Notes: a model not told the origin generated them from the letters alone. A stretch of 64,000 nt of DNA from CAZAAW01 sp964483325 (GCA_964483325.1 CAZAAW010000011.1:10241-74240); one strand, 5' to 3'; numbered from the stretch's first letter, positions 34,039 to 43,405 are shown. Numbers and translations are program-made.

Positions 34039-34875
34039 ATGACAACCCCAGCGGCAGCGGCGGATTCCGCTGCCGCGAAGATCTCCATCCGCAACGTCCA
34101 GAAGATCTTCCATCGGCGCGGTGCCTCCGCGCCGGTGGAGGCCCTGCGCGACGTCAATCTCGACATCGCCGACCAGACCTTCGTCACCCTGGTGGGCCCC
34201 TCCGGCTGCGGCAAGACGACGCTGCTGCGCATGATCAACGGGCTGATCACGCCCGATGCCGGCGAGGTCCTGGTCTCGGGCAAGAAGCCCGTGCCCGGTC
34301 CGTCGATGAGCTTCGTCTTCCAGTCCTTCCGGCTGATCCCGTGGGCGACGGTGGAGTCCAACGTCGCCTTCGTGCTGGAAGTCAACGGCATGCCGAAGCG
34401 CGAGAGCCGGCCGATCGCCCAGCGCTACCTGTCGCTTGTCGGCCTGTCGCGCTTCGCCAACTCGTATCCCAACGAGCTGTCGGGCGGCATGAAGCAGCGC
34501 GTCGCCCTGGCGCGGGCGCTGGCGACGGAACCGGAAATCATGCTGATGGACGAACCGTTCGCCAGCATCGATGCCCAGACGCGCGAGCTGATGCAGGCGG
34601 AGCTGATGCGCCTGTGGATGCGCAGCAAGAGCGTCGTGGTGTTCGTCACCCACAGCGTCGACGAGGCGATCCTCCTCGCCGACAAGGTCGTCCTCATGGG
34701 GCCGCGGCCGGGGCGGATCGTCGAGGTCATCGACGTCAACCTGCCGCGTCCGCGGTGGGACTATAATGTCCGCGCCCGGTCCGACTTCATCGAGCTGCGG
34801 ACCTATCTCTTCGACCGCATCCGGGCGATGGTCATCAGCGACCCGGCGTCCGAGTTCTTCGGCCGCGCCGACTGA
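34039..34875 (+). CDS. ABC transporter ATPase, NitT/TauT type
   Basis: A 278-residue ATPase with Walker A GPSGCGKTT, signature LSGGMKQRVALARAL and Walker B IMLMDEPFASID, then the switch His in VFVTHSVDEAILLAD. The C-terminal PRPGRIVEVIDVNLPRPR is typical of the SsuB/TauB/NrtD group. It completes the importer. I chose the ATG at 34039; a GTG at 34009 would add ten residues but lacks a well-spaced ribosome site. Confidence 0.9.
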   Translation: MTTPAAAADSAAAKISIRNVQKIFHRRGASAPVEALRDVNLDIADQTFVTLVGPSGCGKTTLLRMINGLITPDAGEVLVSGKKPVPGPSMSFVFQSFRLIPWATVESNVAFVLEVNGMPKRESRPIAQRYLSLVGLSRFANSYPNELSGGMKQRVALARALATEPEIMLMDEPFASIDAQTRELMQAELMRLWMRSKSVVVFVTHSVDEAILLADKVVLMGPRPGRIVEVIDVNLPRPRWDYNVRARSDFIELRTYLFDRIRAMVISDPASEFFGRAD

Positions 34876-34942
34876 TACCGGGCTGCCGCCGCCACTGGGG
34901 AGTGCGCGGCGGCAAGCCGGTCCTGCGACGGAGACGATGCTG

Positions 34943-35926
34943 ATGCATGCTATCGCCGCTCCCCGGCGCATCGCTGCAGCCGCGATGCTTGTCGCCCTGT
35001 TCACCGCCGGCTGCCAGAGGCAGGAGACGGCCGGAGCCGCCTCCGGCGCCAGCTGGAGCACGGCGGCGCCGCTGCCGGTACCGCGCACCGAGATCACCGC
35101 CGCCAGCGACGGCAAGGTCATCTATATCGTCGGCGGCATGTCGCCCGACCCGGCCGCAGATCTCCTCACCATCTATCGCTATGACCCGCAGGACGACAGC
35201 TGGTCGGCCGCCGGCCGCCTCGACAGCGCCGTCAATCACACCGCCGCGGTGGTGCTGGACGGCAAGCTCTACATCGCCGGCGGCTACAGCGGCCCGGCCA
35301 ACGGCCCGATCGACCGGCTGCGCGTCCTCGACCTCGCCACCGGCACGCTGAGCGATGGGGCGCCGATGCCGACGCCGCGCGGCGCCCTCACCGCCACCGT
35401 CCTCGACGGCCGCATCCACACGCTCGGCGGCACCACCGACCGCACCGTCGCCACGCACGAGGTCTACGATCCGGCCACCGACAGCTGGCGGAGCGCCGCG
35501 CCGATGCCGACGCCGCGCAACCACCATGCCGCCGCCGCCAGCGGCGGCCGCCTCTATGCCTTCGGCGGCCGCGACGAGACGACCTTCCTGCTCACCGCCG
35601 CGGAAGCCTACGATCCGGCCACCGACAGCTGGACGGCCGCCCTGCCGCTGCCGACCGGCCGCAGCGGCATCGCCGCCGCCGTCGCCGGCGGGCGCATCAT
35701 CGTCTTCGGCGGAGAAGTGATGGGTGGCTTCACGCACACCTTCGACGCGGCCGAGGCCTACGATCCGGAAGAGGACAGCTGGATCGCCCTGCCGCCGATG
35801 CCGACGGCCCGCCACGGGCTTGGCGTCGCGGCGATCGGCGACCGTGTCTTCACGGTCTCCGGCGGGCCGCAGCCAGGGCTCACGGTCAGCACCGTCAACG
35901 AGGTGCTGCAGCTGCCGGCGCCTTAA
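34943..35926 (+). CDS. Kelch-repeat lipoprotein
   Basis: A 327-residue lipoprotein with lipobox LFTAGC. The mature chain has six Kelch repeats, each about 48 residues with the usual double Gly and a spaced Tyr and Trp: YIVGGMSP..., YIAGGYSG..., HTLGGTTD..., YAFGGRDE..., IVFGGEVM... and a weaker last one with FTVSGGPQ. EVYDPATDSWRSAAPMPTPR and its variants recur. It folds as a propeller and is anchored to a membrane lipid, probably in the periplasm. The ATG at 34943 has GGAG nine bases upstream; one six bases earlier is also possible. It follows the NitT-type ATPase by 67 bp, so co-transcription is possible. Partner unknown. Confidence 0.85.
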   Translation: MHAIAAPRRIAAAAMLVALFTAGCQRQETAGAASGASWSTAAPLPVPRTEITAASDGKVIYIVGGMSPDPAADLLTIYRYDPQDDSWSAAGRLDSAVNHTAAVVLDGKLYIAGGYSGPANGPIDRLRVLDLATGTLSDGAPMPTPRGALTATVLDGRIHTLGGTTDRTVATHEVYDPATDSWRSAAPMPTPRNHHAAAASGGRLYAFGGRDETTFLLTAAEAYDPATDSWTAALPLPTGRSGIAAAVAGGRIIVFGGEVMGGFTHTFDAAEAYDPEEDSWIALPPMPTARHGLGVAAIGDRVFTVSGGPQPGLTVSTVNEVLQLPAP

Positions 35927-35946
35927 AAAGCGGGGGCAGGCCCCGC
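35925..35946 (-). terminator. Rho-independent terminator for the nuclease-like gene (minus strand)
   Basis: GCGGGG and CCCCGC (35930-35935 and 35941-35946) form a 6-bp stem with a 5-base loop; on the minus strand it is followed by TTTTTAAGG. It overlaps the last bases of the Kelch gene. A second GC-rich hairpin, GGGGCGC-GAG-GCGCCCC, lies at 35971-35987. Confidence 0.7.
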
Positions 35947-35999
35947 CCGGGCGCGGCGAGGGTGCAGGACGGGGCGCGAGGCGCCCCGCCGCTCCGGTC

Positions 36000-36488
36000 T
36001 CAGGGCCGGTCGACGAAGACGCCGTTTGCCATGCGCCAGTCATGCGGGCGCTGGAACTTGCCGGCCCACAGGCCGACCTTGGCCTTCTGCGCCGCCTTCT
36101 CAAGCGCCACGTAGTCCGGCTTCTCCTTTTCGACGGCGACCGCCCAGCCGTCGCCGATGAACTTGCCGCCGACATCCTCGCCGGCGATCGAGCAGGTCGC
36201 CAGGACGCGGCCATAGGGGTCGGGCTGGCCGACCTGCTCGCAGGTCACGTCGCCGCCGTCGACGATCGTCTGCAGGGCGCGGACCGCCGCCGCCCAGCAT
36301 TCCCACGGCTCGCGGTTCATTTCGCATTTCTGCCGCGGCTCGATCGAATCGACGCCGTAGAGCATGATGCGCTGGCCGTCGATCTCCAGCACATCGGACT
36401 CGATTACATTGGCCCTCCCGGTGAACGTGGCGGCGTTGGCCGCCGACGCGAAAAGAACCAGGACTGCCAGGCCTGCAAGAAACCTCAT
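36000..36488 (-). CDS. Exported thermonuclease-like protein with one changed catalytic residue
   Basis: A 162-residue protein with signal peptide ending ANAA (about residue 20). The rest resembles the staphylococcal nuclease fold: RANVIESDVLEIDGQRIMLY, GVDSIEP, DPYGRVLATCSI and DGWAVAVEKEKPDY. Compared with staphylococcal nuclease, the Asp21, Asp40, Glu43 and Arg87 equivalents are present (in ESDV, GVD, IEP and YGR), but the Arg35 equivalent is Met (IMLYGVD instead of FRLLLVD). Four cysteines suggest disulfides. Nuclease activity is therefore uncertain. It is divergent from the second pentapeptide gene. Confidence 0.8.
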   Translation of the reverse strand: MRFLAGLAVLVLFASAANAATFTGRANVIESDVLEIDGQRIMLYGVDSIEPRQKCEMNREPWECWAAAVRALQTIVDGGDVTCEQVGQPDPYGRVLATCSIAGEDVGGKFIGDGWAVAVEKEKPDYVALEKAAQKAKVGLWAGKFQRPHDWRMANGVFVDRP

Positions 36489-36689
36489 CGGTGAATCCTT
36501 CCCTAGGATGCCGTGGGTGGGCCCACGGCCGCTTGTCGCCGGCCCGATCAAACCTTTGGCGGTCGCCAGGCGCAAGGGCTAGTGTGGGAACGGGGCGGCG
36601 GCTGGGCAGGCCGACCACAAATGCGTGTGCGCGCTTTCCCGTCGCCGGCGCGGCGCTCTATATCTGCCGCCAGAGACAGGGGACCTGCG

Positions 36690-37565
36690 ATGATCATACA
36701 TATCCGGCAAAACCGCCTTCTTTCCGGCAGCCTGCTGGCCGCGCTGCTGCTCGGCGCCGCCACCCTGCCGGCCGCAGCGCAGCAGCCGGCCGCCGAGGCG
36801 GCCCCTGCCGCCGCGCCGGTCGAGGCCGATGCGGCGCCGCCGCCGGTGACGCTGGAGACCGCCACCGATCCCAAGGTGCGGGCCTTCCTGTCGGGCGAGA
36901 CCAAGGACTGCCCCGGCTGCGACCTGCACGGGGCGCAGCTGAAGCGGCGCGATCTCTCCGGCGCCAACCTCGCCGGCGCCAATCTCAGCGAGGCGACGCT
37001 GCACCGGGCGATCCTGGCCGGCGCCAATCTCGACGGCGCCAATCTGGAAAACGCCAATCTCAACAAGACCGACATGAAGCGCGCCTCGCTTGTCGACGCC
37101 AACCTGACGGGCGCCCTCTTCTACGAGGCCGATCTCGGCGCGGCGAAGCTCGGCGGTGCCACGATGAAATGGACGCGCCTGCAGCATGCCCGCCTCACCC
37201 AGGCGAAGATGGCCGGCGTCAATTTCACCGAGTCGGTGGTCCGTTCGGCCAATTTCGCCGGCGCCGACCTTGCCGGCGCCGACGTCCAGCGCACCAATTT
37301 CGAATCCGCCGATTTCCAGCGCGCCAATCTGGAGGGGGCGAAGCTCGACGGCGCCGGCTTCGTGCGCGCCAATCTGGTGCGCGCCAATCTCAGCGGCGTC
37401 ACGGCGGCGCAGACCGATTTCCTCGCCGCCGACATGACCGGCGCCAACCTCACCAATGCGGACCTGCGCGCCTCGCGGCTGGAGCGCGTCAACATGACCG
37501 ACGCGACGCGCGACGGGCTGCAGACCAAGGGCGCCATCCTTCCCGACGGGCGCATGGACCAGTAG
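36690..37565 (+). CDS. Exported pentapeptide-repeat protein
   Basis: A 291-residue protein with a signal peptide ending PAAAQ (about residue 31) and an Ala/Pro-rich linker to residue 55. Cys74-Pro-Gly-Cys77 leads into about 37 pentapeptide repeats (for example GANLAGANLSEATLHRAILA), ending near residue 275. The CxGC motif and the next 20 residues are close to the start of the repeat region in the fusion protein at 29013-30455. A ribosome site AGGGGACC precedes the ATG. It is convergent with the gene at 37765-38622, which encodes the other half of that fusion, so the two proteins probably act together. Most pentapeptide proteins have no known biochemical role. Confidence 0.85.
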   Translation: MIIHIRQNRLLSGSLLAALLLGAATLPAAAQQPAAEAAPAAAPVEADAAPPPVTLETATDPKVRAFLSGETKDCPGCDLHGAQLKRRDLSGANLAGANLSEATLHRAILAGANLDGANLENANLNKTDMKRASLVDANLTGALFYEADLGAAKLGGATMKWTRLQHARLTQAKMAGVNFTESVVRSANFAGADLAGADVQRTNFESADFQRANLEGAKLDGAGFVRANLVRANLSGVTAAQTDFLAADMTGANLTNADLRASRLERVNMTDATRDGLQTKGAILPDGRMDQ

Positions 37566-37594
37566 CCGCCGCCGAGGCGGATTTCCGTGAACTG

Positions 37595-37620
37595 AAAGGG
37601 CGCCACGTAGGCGCCCTTTT
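37595..37620. terminator. Rho-independent terminator after the pentapeptide gene
   Basis: AAAGGGCGCC and GGCGCCCTTTT form a 7-bp stem with an A/T extension and a 5-base loop. The A- and T-runs are on opposite sides, so it can act in both directions between the pentapeptide gene and the convergent gene at 37765. Confidence 0.85.
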
Positions 37621-37764
37621 GCTTATGCGCTCTGGCCGGCGGGTGGCGATGCGGAACCGGCCCGGCTTTTCGCACGCACGATCATGCGCCGCCTCATCCT
37701 GCACCGGCGCACGCCATAGGTCGGCGGGCCGCACAGCAGCGCAGCCCGTGGTGAGCCCCGCCCC

Positions 37765-38622
37765 TTAGCGGGCCGGCGGTTCGCCCGGCATCGGCGGGGC
37801 GCCGTTCGGCGGCGTCGCCGGCTGCTGCGACGCGCGCGGCGTGCCGTGCGTCACCGGCGCGGCCGGCTCGCCCGGCGACACGCGGCCCTGCGCCACCTGG
37901 AGCTGCACGTCGTCGCTGTACATCTCGAAGCGCGTCCAGCTGTCGAAGGCGTTGGGTTCGATCTGGCCGTTGGCCGGATTGATGAAGGTCTGCCCCTTCT
38001 TCTGCAGATATTGCTGCTCGACGATGAGATGCAGGCCCTTGTCGATCTTCTCGCAGTGATTCTTGATGAAATAGCTGCCGACCGGATTCTCGCCCTCGGC
38101 CGCCGGCAGGTCCTTGCAGTCCCAGCCGTCGCTGCCGAAGCGCTGCTTGAGGAAATTGCCCATCGTCCAGAATTCATTGCGGTCGCGGATCGCCGTATCG
38201 CGCGGATCGGTGACGATGCGCATGCCCTTGTCGATGCCCTGGTCGTTGAACAGCAGCGAGGCGATGATCGGATAGTCATAGGCCTGCGTGCCGCGGTAGA
38301 TCTGGATTTCCTTCTCCTGCTCCAGCGCCCGGGCGACATATTCCAGCTCGTCGTCGTAGCGGAAATAGACCTCGTGCAGGCCGTTGGCGTCGGCCGGGCA
38401 TCTGGCGAATTCGGTGAAATCCTTGATCGGCCGCGACGGCGGCCCGCCATTGGTGCCGCAAGCGAATTCGATGAAGGCATCGTTGGGAAGCTCGGCGGCC
38501 GGCGTGTTGAGGGGGATGTCCCAGACGCCGAGGCGTTTCGGGCGCCCCTGGCCATAGGCGGCGGTCGCGGCGACTGCGCAAACGACGCAAAGGCCGAGGA
38601 CGTACTGCGCTGCGCGCAACAT
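37765..38622 (-). CDS. Exported protein of unknown family, solo homologue of a fusion domain
   Basis: A 285-residue protein with a signal peptide ending AAYGQ (about residue 24). The mature part is homologous to residues 25-225 of the pentapeptide fusion at 29013-30455; shared blocks include FACGTNGGPPSRPIKDFTEF, ARCPADANGLHEVYFRYDDE and FINPANGQIEPNAFDSWTRF. Four cysteines are present (in CGT, RCPAD, DCKD and HCEK); the same four occur in the fusion protein. It has no pentapeptide repeats; the C terminus is a Pro- and Ala-rich tail. AGGAGA lies seven bases before the ATG. Family and function are unknown to me. Confidence 0.8.
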   Translation of the reverse strand: MLRAAQYVLGLCVVCAVAATAAYGQGRPKRLGVWDIPLNTPAAELPNDAFIEFACGTNGGPPSRPIKDFTEFARCPADANGLHEVYFRYDDELEYVARALEQEKEIQIYRGTQAYDYPIIASLLFNDQGIDKGMRIVTDPRDTAIRDRNEFWTMGNFLKQRFGSDGWDCKDLPAAEGENPVGSYFIKNHCEKIDKGLHLIVEQQYLQKKGQTFINPANGQIEPNAFDSWTRFEMYSDDVQLQVAQGRVSPGEPAAPVTHGTPRASQQPATPPNGAPPMPGEPPAR

Positions 38623-38838
38623 GAAGCATTCTCCTGGGAGGTTGTTTCCCGCTGTTCCGGCCTGTTGCCGGTGCGCCGCTTTTTGTGGCGTTCTGTCGTT
38701 ATCTCTAGGTCGGGCGGCCCATAGCCGCAACCCGCCGCATGGAGCTACAACGCTCCGGCCGCGTTTAACGTCCCGTCACCCTTTCGTGACTTCCGGGTGG
38801 CTGCGTTCTACGCTCGGCACAAGCACAGGAGACCTGCC

Positions 38839-39282
38839 TTGGCAGACCTCATCCTCGCCATCGCCCACCATCTGCTGATCTTCCTCCTCGCCGCCGTCCT
38901 GACGGCTGAGATCGTCGTCGTGCGGCCGGCGATCAGCAGCGGGGCGATCGAACTGGTGGCGCGCGTCGACGGCGCCTATGGCGCCATTGCCGGGCTCATC
39001 CTCGTCGTCGGCATCGGCCGCGTCTTCCTGTCGCCGAAAGGCGCCGGCTACTACCTGACCAATGTCTGGTTCTGGCTGAAGATGGCGGCCTTCCTGATCA
39101 CCGGGCTGCTGTCGATCGGCCCGACGCGGCAGCTGATCCTGTGGCGGCGGCGTGCCGCCGCCGACCCCGGCTTCACGCCACCGGCCAGCGAGGTCATCGC
39201 GGCGCGCCGCTTCATGTGGAGTGAGGTCGTCGCCTTCGCCTTCATTCCCGCCTTCGCCGCCGTCATGGCCCGCTACGGCTAG
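38839..39282 (+). CDS. DUF2214-type membrane protein
   Basis: A 147-residue inner-membrane protein with four predicted helices (HHLLIFLLAAVLTAEIVVV, AIAGLILVVGIGRVFL, WFWLKMAAFLITGLLSI, VVAFAFIPAFAAVMARYG), matching the DUF2214 layout with the RPAIS and YYLTNVWFWLKMAAF motifs. It starts at TTG with AGGAG seven bases upstream; there is no suitable ATG. No function is known. It is divergent from the gene at 37765-38622 and immediately precedes glgX. Confidence 0.78.
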   Translation: MADLILAIAHHLLIFLLAAVLTAEIVVVRPAISSGAIELVARVDGAYGAIAGLILVVGIGRVFLSPKGAGYYLTNVWFWLKMAAFLITGLLSIGPTRQLILWRRRAAADPGFTPPASEVIAARRFMWSEVVAFAFIPAFAAVMARYG

Positions 39283-39344
39283 TCCTCACCGGTATGGGGC
39301 TTGCTTGGCAAGCCGTGGCCGAAGCAGCGAGACGAATCCCCCGC

Positions 39345-41444
39345 ATGATGCAACGCATGGACGACGGCGCCCCCTATCCGCTCGGCGCCCATTTCGACGG
39401 CCGCGGCGTCAATTTCGCGCTGTTCTCCGAGCATGCCAGCAAGGTCGAACTGTGCCTGTTCGACCCGGCCGGGCGGCGCGAGGTCGAACGCCTCACCCTG
39501 CCGCGCCGCAGCGAGAATGTCTGGCACGGCTATGTCCGCGGCATGCTGCCCGGGCAGCTCTACGGCTATCGCGTTTCGGGACCTTACGAGCCGCAGAACG
39601 GCCACCGCTTCAATCCCAACAAGCTGCTGATCGACCCCTATGCACGGCAGCTGCAGGGCCGCATCCGCTGGCATGACGCGGTCTTCGGCTACCGCGTCGA
39701 CGCCCATCGCGGCGACCTGACGCTCGACCGCCGCGACAGCGCGCCGATGATGCCGAAATGCGTCGTGGAATCGCCTGTCGCCGAATGGGGCGACGACCGG
39801 CCGCCGAACCGCGCGATGGCCGAGACCTTCATCTACGAGGCGCACGTCAAGGGCCTGACGGCGCTGCGTCAGGACCTGCCGGCGCCGGTGCGCGGCTCCT
39901 ACGCAGCGCTCGGCCATCCGGCGGTGATCGACCATCTCGTCAGGCTCGGCGTCACCGCCGTCGAGCTGATGCCGATCCATGCCTTCGTCGACGACCTGTT
40001 CCTGGTGCGTCAGGGCCTCAGCAATTACTGGGGCTACTCGACGCTCGCCTATTTCGCGCCCGAGCCGCGCTATTTCGGCGAAGGCGGGGCGCTCGGCCTG
40101 CGTGCCGCCATCCGCTCGCTGCACGAGGCCGGCATCGAGGTCATCCTCGACGTCGTCTACAACCACACCGCCGAGGGCAACCATCTCGGGCCGACCCTCT
40201 CCTTCCGCGGCATCGACAACGCCGTCTACTACAAGCATCCGCCCGACGATCCGCGCGGCGACTGGGACGCCACCGGCACCGGCAACACGCTCAATGTCGC
40301 CCATCCGCGCGTCCTGCAGCTCGTCATGGATTCGCTGCGGCATTGGGTCGAGGCCTATCATGTCGACGGCTTCCGCTTCGACCTCGCCCCGGCGCTGGCG
40401 CGCCAGCCCTACGATTTCACGCCCGATTCCGGCTTCCTGCTGGCGGTGGCGCAAGACCCGGTGCTGCGGCGCGTCAAGATGATCGCCGAGCCCTGGGATG
40501 TCGGGCCGGACGGCTGGCGCACCGGAGGCTTCCCGACCGGCTGGAGCGAATGGAACGACCGCGCCCGCGACACGCTGCGCGCCTTCTGGCGCGGCGATGC
40601 CGGCCAGCTGCCCGGCCTCGCCCAGACGCTCACCGGCTCGCGCGAGATCTTCGGCCCGTCGGGCCGGCCGCCGACCGCCTCGATCAACTACATCTGCTCG
40701 CATGACGGCTTCACGCTCGCCGACCTCGTCTCCTACAACGAGCGCCGCAACTGGGAGAACGGCGAGGACAATCGCGACGGCCACAGCAACAATCTGTCGT
40801 GGAACTGCGGCGCCGAAGGCCCGACCGACGACGAGGCAGTGCTCGCCCTGCGCGCCCGCCAGAAGCGCAACATGCTGGCGACGCTGTTCCTGTCGATGGG
40901 CGTGCCGATGCTGCAGATGGGCGACGAGCTGTCGCGCAGCCAGGGCGGCAACAACAATGCCTATTGCCAGGACAACGAGACGACCTGGCTGAACTGGCGC
41001 GAGGCAGACAATCCCGACCCGCAGCTCTTCGCCTTCGTCGCCGCGCTGGCGGCGCTGCGCCGGCAGCACCCCGTCTTCCGCCGCCGCGACTTCCTGCAGG
41101 CCGGCGACCGCGACGGCGACGGACTGCGCGACGTCTACTGGCTGGCGCCGGACGGCCGCGAGATGAACGAGGGCGACTGGAACGATGCCGAGCGCCGGGT
41201 CCTCGGCATGCAGGTCGGTGAACAGGAAGGCGAGCGCTTCCTGCTCCTCCTCAATGCCGGCGACCTGCCGGCCGAATTCGCCCTCGCCGAAGACTTTCCG
41301 GCCGAGGGCTGGCGGCGCCTCCTCGACACGACCGAGCCGGGCGGCTTCGTCGACGGCCATGCCGTCGTGCTGCGTCCCGGCGGCGCGCTGACCCTGGCCG
41401 GCCGCTCGCTGGTGCTGCTGGCGCACGTCGCGGAGGCGGCATGA
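39345..41444 (+). CDS. glgX: Glycogen debranching enzyme
   Basis: A 699-residue GH13 alpha-1,6-glucosidase that removes short branches from glycogen limit dextrins. An N-terminal CBM48-like domain (GAHFDGRGVNFALFSEHASK) leads into the TIM barrel with region I DVVYNHTAEG, nucleophile Asp346 in FRFDLAP, acid/base Glu382 in MIAEPWD, and region IV CSHDGFTLADL. The start is uncertain; an ATG at 39294 would lengthen the protein by 17 residues, but neither has a clear ribosome site. Its TGA overlaps the ATG of glgE, so the genes are coupled. The order glgX, glgE, treS-mak, glgB shows one alpha-glucan pathway. Confidence 0.93.
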   Translation: MMQRMDDGAPYPLGAHFDGRGVNFALFSEHASKVELCLFDPAGRREVERLTLPRRSENVWHGYVRGMLPGQLYGYRVSGPYEPQNGHRFNPNKLLIDPYARQLQGRIRWHDAVFGYRVDAHRGDLTLDRRDSAPMMPKCVVESPVAEWGDDRPPNRAMAETFIYEAHVKGLTALRQDLPAPVRGSYAALGHPAVIDHLVRLGVTAVELMPIHAFVDDLFLVRQGLSNYWGYSTLAYFAPEPRYFGEGGALGLRAAIRSLHEAGIEVILDVVYNHTAEGNHLGPTLSFRGIDNAVYYKHPPDDPRGDWDATGTGNTLNVAHPRVLQLVMDSLRHWVEAYHVDGFRFDLAPALARQPYDFTPDSGFLLAVAQDPVLRRVKMIAEPWDVGPDGWRTGGFPTGWSEWNDRARDTLRAFWRGDAGQLPGLAQTLTGSREIFGPSGRPPTASINYICSHDGFTLADLVSYNERRNWENGEDNRDGHSNNLSWNCGAEGPTDDEAVLALRARQKRNMLATLFLSMGVPMLQMGDELSRSQGGNNNAYCQDNETTWLNWREADNPDPQLFAFVAALAALRRQHPVFRRRDFLQAGDRDGDGLRDVYWLAPDGREMNEGDWNDAERRVLGMQVGEQEGERFLLLLNAGDLPAEFALAEDFPAEGWRRLLDTTEPGGFVDGHAVVLRPGGALTLAGRSLVLLAHVAEAA

Positions 41445-43405
41445 GCGCCGGCACCGCGCCCGACGGCGCCGGCCGCGTCGTCATCGAAACCGTCTGGCCG
41501 GAGATCGACGGCGGCCGCACGCCGGTGAAGCGCATCGTCGGCGACAGCATCGAGGTCTGGGCCGACATCTTCAGCGACGGCCATGACCGGCTCGGCGCCG
41601 CCATTCTCTACCGCGCCGCCGACGAGGCCGACTGGTGGCGGGCGCCGATGGCGCTGTTCGACAATGACCGCTGGAGCGGCCGCTTCACCGTCGACCGCAA
41701 TACGCGCTACCTCTTCACCATCGAAGCCTGGCGCGACAGCTATGCCTCCTGGCGCGACGAGATCGCCAAGAAGCATGCGGCCGGCCAGGACATCCGCACC
41801 GAGCTCGACGAGGGCATGGCGCTGGCGCTGGAAGCGCGCGACCGCGCCGCCGGCGCCGATGCGGCGCAGCTCGCCGAGTTCGTCGCCCGCCTGCAGGAGC
41901 TCGCCGACATCGACGCCAGGCTGGCGCTCCTCTCCGCCGCGCCGGCGGCGCATCTCGTCGGCGCCCATGCGCATCGCGAGAACCTGTCGCGCTACGACCG
42001 CACGCTGGAGATCATCGTCGACCGGCCAGCGGCGCGCTTCAGCGCCTGGTACGAGCTCTTCCCGCGCTCGGCCGCCAACGACCCCGGTCGCCACGGCACC
42101 TTCAAAGACGTCATCGCCCGCCTGCCCTATGTGCAGGAAATGGGCTTCGACGTGCTCTACTTTCCGCCCATCCATCCCATCGGCACCGTCAATCGCAAGG
42201 GCCGCAACAATGCCCTCGAGGCGGCGCCGGACGATCCCGGCAGCCCTTATGCGATCGGCTCGGCGGCAGGCGGCCACGACGCCGTGCATCCGCAGCTCGG
42301 CACGCTGGCCGATTTCCGCCGGCTGGTCGCCGCGGCGCGGCGGCACGGGCTGGAGCTGGCGCTCGACTTCGCCGTCCATTGCGCCCCCGACCATCCCTGG
42401 GTGCGGCAGCATCCGGAATGGTTCCGCTGGCGGCCGGACGGCACCATCAGGTTCGCCGAGAATCCGCCGAAGAAGTACGAGGACATCGTCAATGTCGAGT
42501 TCTACGGCGCCGCGCTGCCGGACCTCTGGTACGCGCTGCGCGACGTCGTGCTGTTCTGGGTCGAGAACGGCGTCGACATCTTCCGCGTCGACAACCCGCA
42601 CACAAAGCCGATCCCGTTCTGGCAGTGGCTGATCCGCGAGGTCAACGCGCGCCACCCGCAGGTGATCTTCCTCGCCGAGGCCTTCACGCGGCCGAAAATG
42701 ATGCGCAAGCTGGCCAAGGTCGGCTACCAGCAGTCCTATACCTACTTCACCTGGCGCAACACCAAGGCCGAGCTGATCGACTACGTCACGGAGCTGGCCG
42801 GCGCGATGGGCGAGTATTACCGGCCGAATTTCTTCACCAATACGCCGGACATCAATCCCTACTACCTGCAGACGAGCGGCCGCGCCGGCTTCGTCGTGCG
42901 GGCGGCGCTGGCCGCGACGCTGTCCTCGGCCTGGGGCATCTATGGCGGCTTCGAGTTGTGCGAGGCCGAGCCGCTGCCCGGCCGCGAGGAATATGCCGAT
43001 TCGGAGAAATACGAGCTGCGCCGGCGCGATTTCGACCAGCCCGGCAACATCCGCGCCTTCATCGCGGCTCTCAACCGCATCCGCCGCGACAACCCGGCGC
43101 TGCACGATTTCCGCAACACGCTGTTCCTGGAGGCCGGCGACGACAGCATCCTCGCCTACTGGCGCGCCACGCCGGCCGGGGACAACTGCCTGCTCATCCT
43201 CGTCAATGTCGATCCGCACCACCGCCACGAATGCGACTTCGAGGTGCCGCTTTGGCAGTTCGGTCTCGGCGACGACGAGACGGTGGCGGTGGAGGATCTC
43301 CTCGCCGGCCACCGCTTCACGCTGACCGGCAAATGGCAGCATATCGCCCTCGATCCGCAGGACCGCTCCGTCGTCATCTGGCGGGTCGGCCGGCCGGCGG
43401 CGTGA
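41441..43405 (+). CDS. glgE: Alpha-1,4-glucan:maltose-1-phosphate maltosyltransferase
   Basis: A 654-residue GH13_3 enzyme that extends alpha-1,4-glucan with maltosyl units from maltose-1-phosphate. Motifs match GlgE: RFSAWYELFPRSAANDPG near residue 200, the PPIHPIGTVNRKGRNN loop, nucleophile Asp384 in FRVDNPHTKP and acid/base Glu413 in FLAEAFTRP; each is ten residues short of the published Streptomyces positions (Asp394, Glu423), which fits. The C terminus carries the beta-sandwich domain. Coupled to glgX by a 4-base overlap. A repeat element lies between this gene and treS. Confidence 0.95.
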   Translation: MSAGTAPDGAGRVVIETVWPEIDGGRTPVKRIVGDSIEVWADIFSDGHDRLGAAILYRAADEADWWRAPMALFDNDRWSGRFTVDRNTRYLFTIEAWRDSYASWRDEIAKKHAAGQDIRTELDEGMALALEARDRAAGADAAQLAEFVARLQELADIDARLALLSAAPAAHLVGAHAHRENLSRYDRTLEIIVDRPAARFSAWYELFPRSAANDPGRHGTFKDVIARLPYVQEMGFDVLYFPPIHPIGTVNRKGRNNALEAAPDDPGSPYAIGSAAGGHDAVHPQLGTLADFRRLVAAARRHGLELALDFAVHCAPDHPWVRQHPEWFRWRPDGTIRFAENPPKKYEDIVNVEFYGAALPDLWYALRDVVLFWVENGVDIFRVDNPHTKPIPFWQWLIREVNARHPQVIFLAEAFTRPKMMRKLAKVGYQQSYTYFTWRNTKAELIDYVTELAGAMGEYYRPNFFTNTPDINPYYLQTSGRAGFVVRAALAATLSSAWGIYGGFELCEAEPLPGREEYADSEKYELRRRDFDQPGNIRAFIAALNRIRRDNPALHDFRNTLFLEAGDDSILAYWRATPAGDNCLLILVNVDPHHRHECDFEVPLWQFGLGDDETVAVEDLLAGHRFTLTGKWQHIALDPQDRSVVIWRVGRPAA

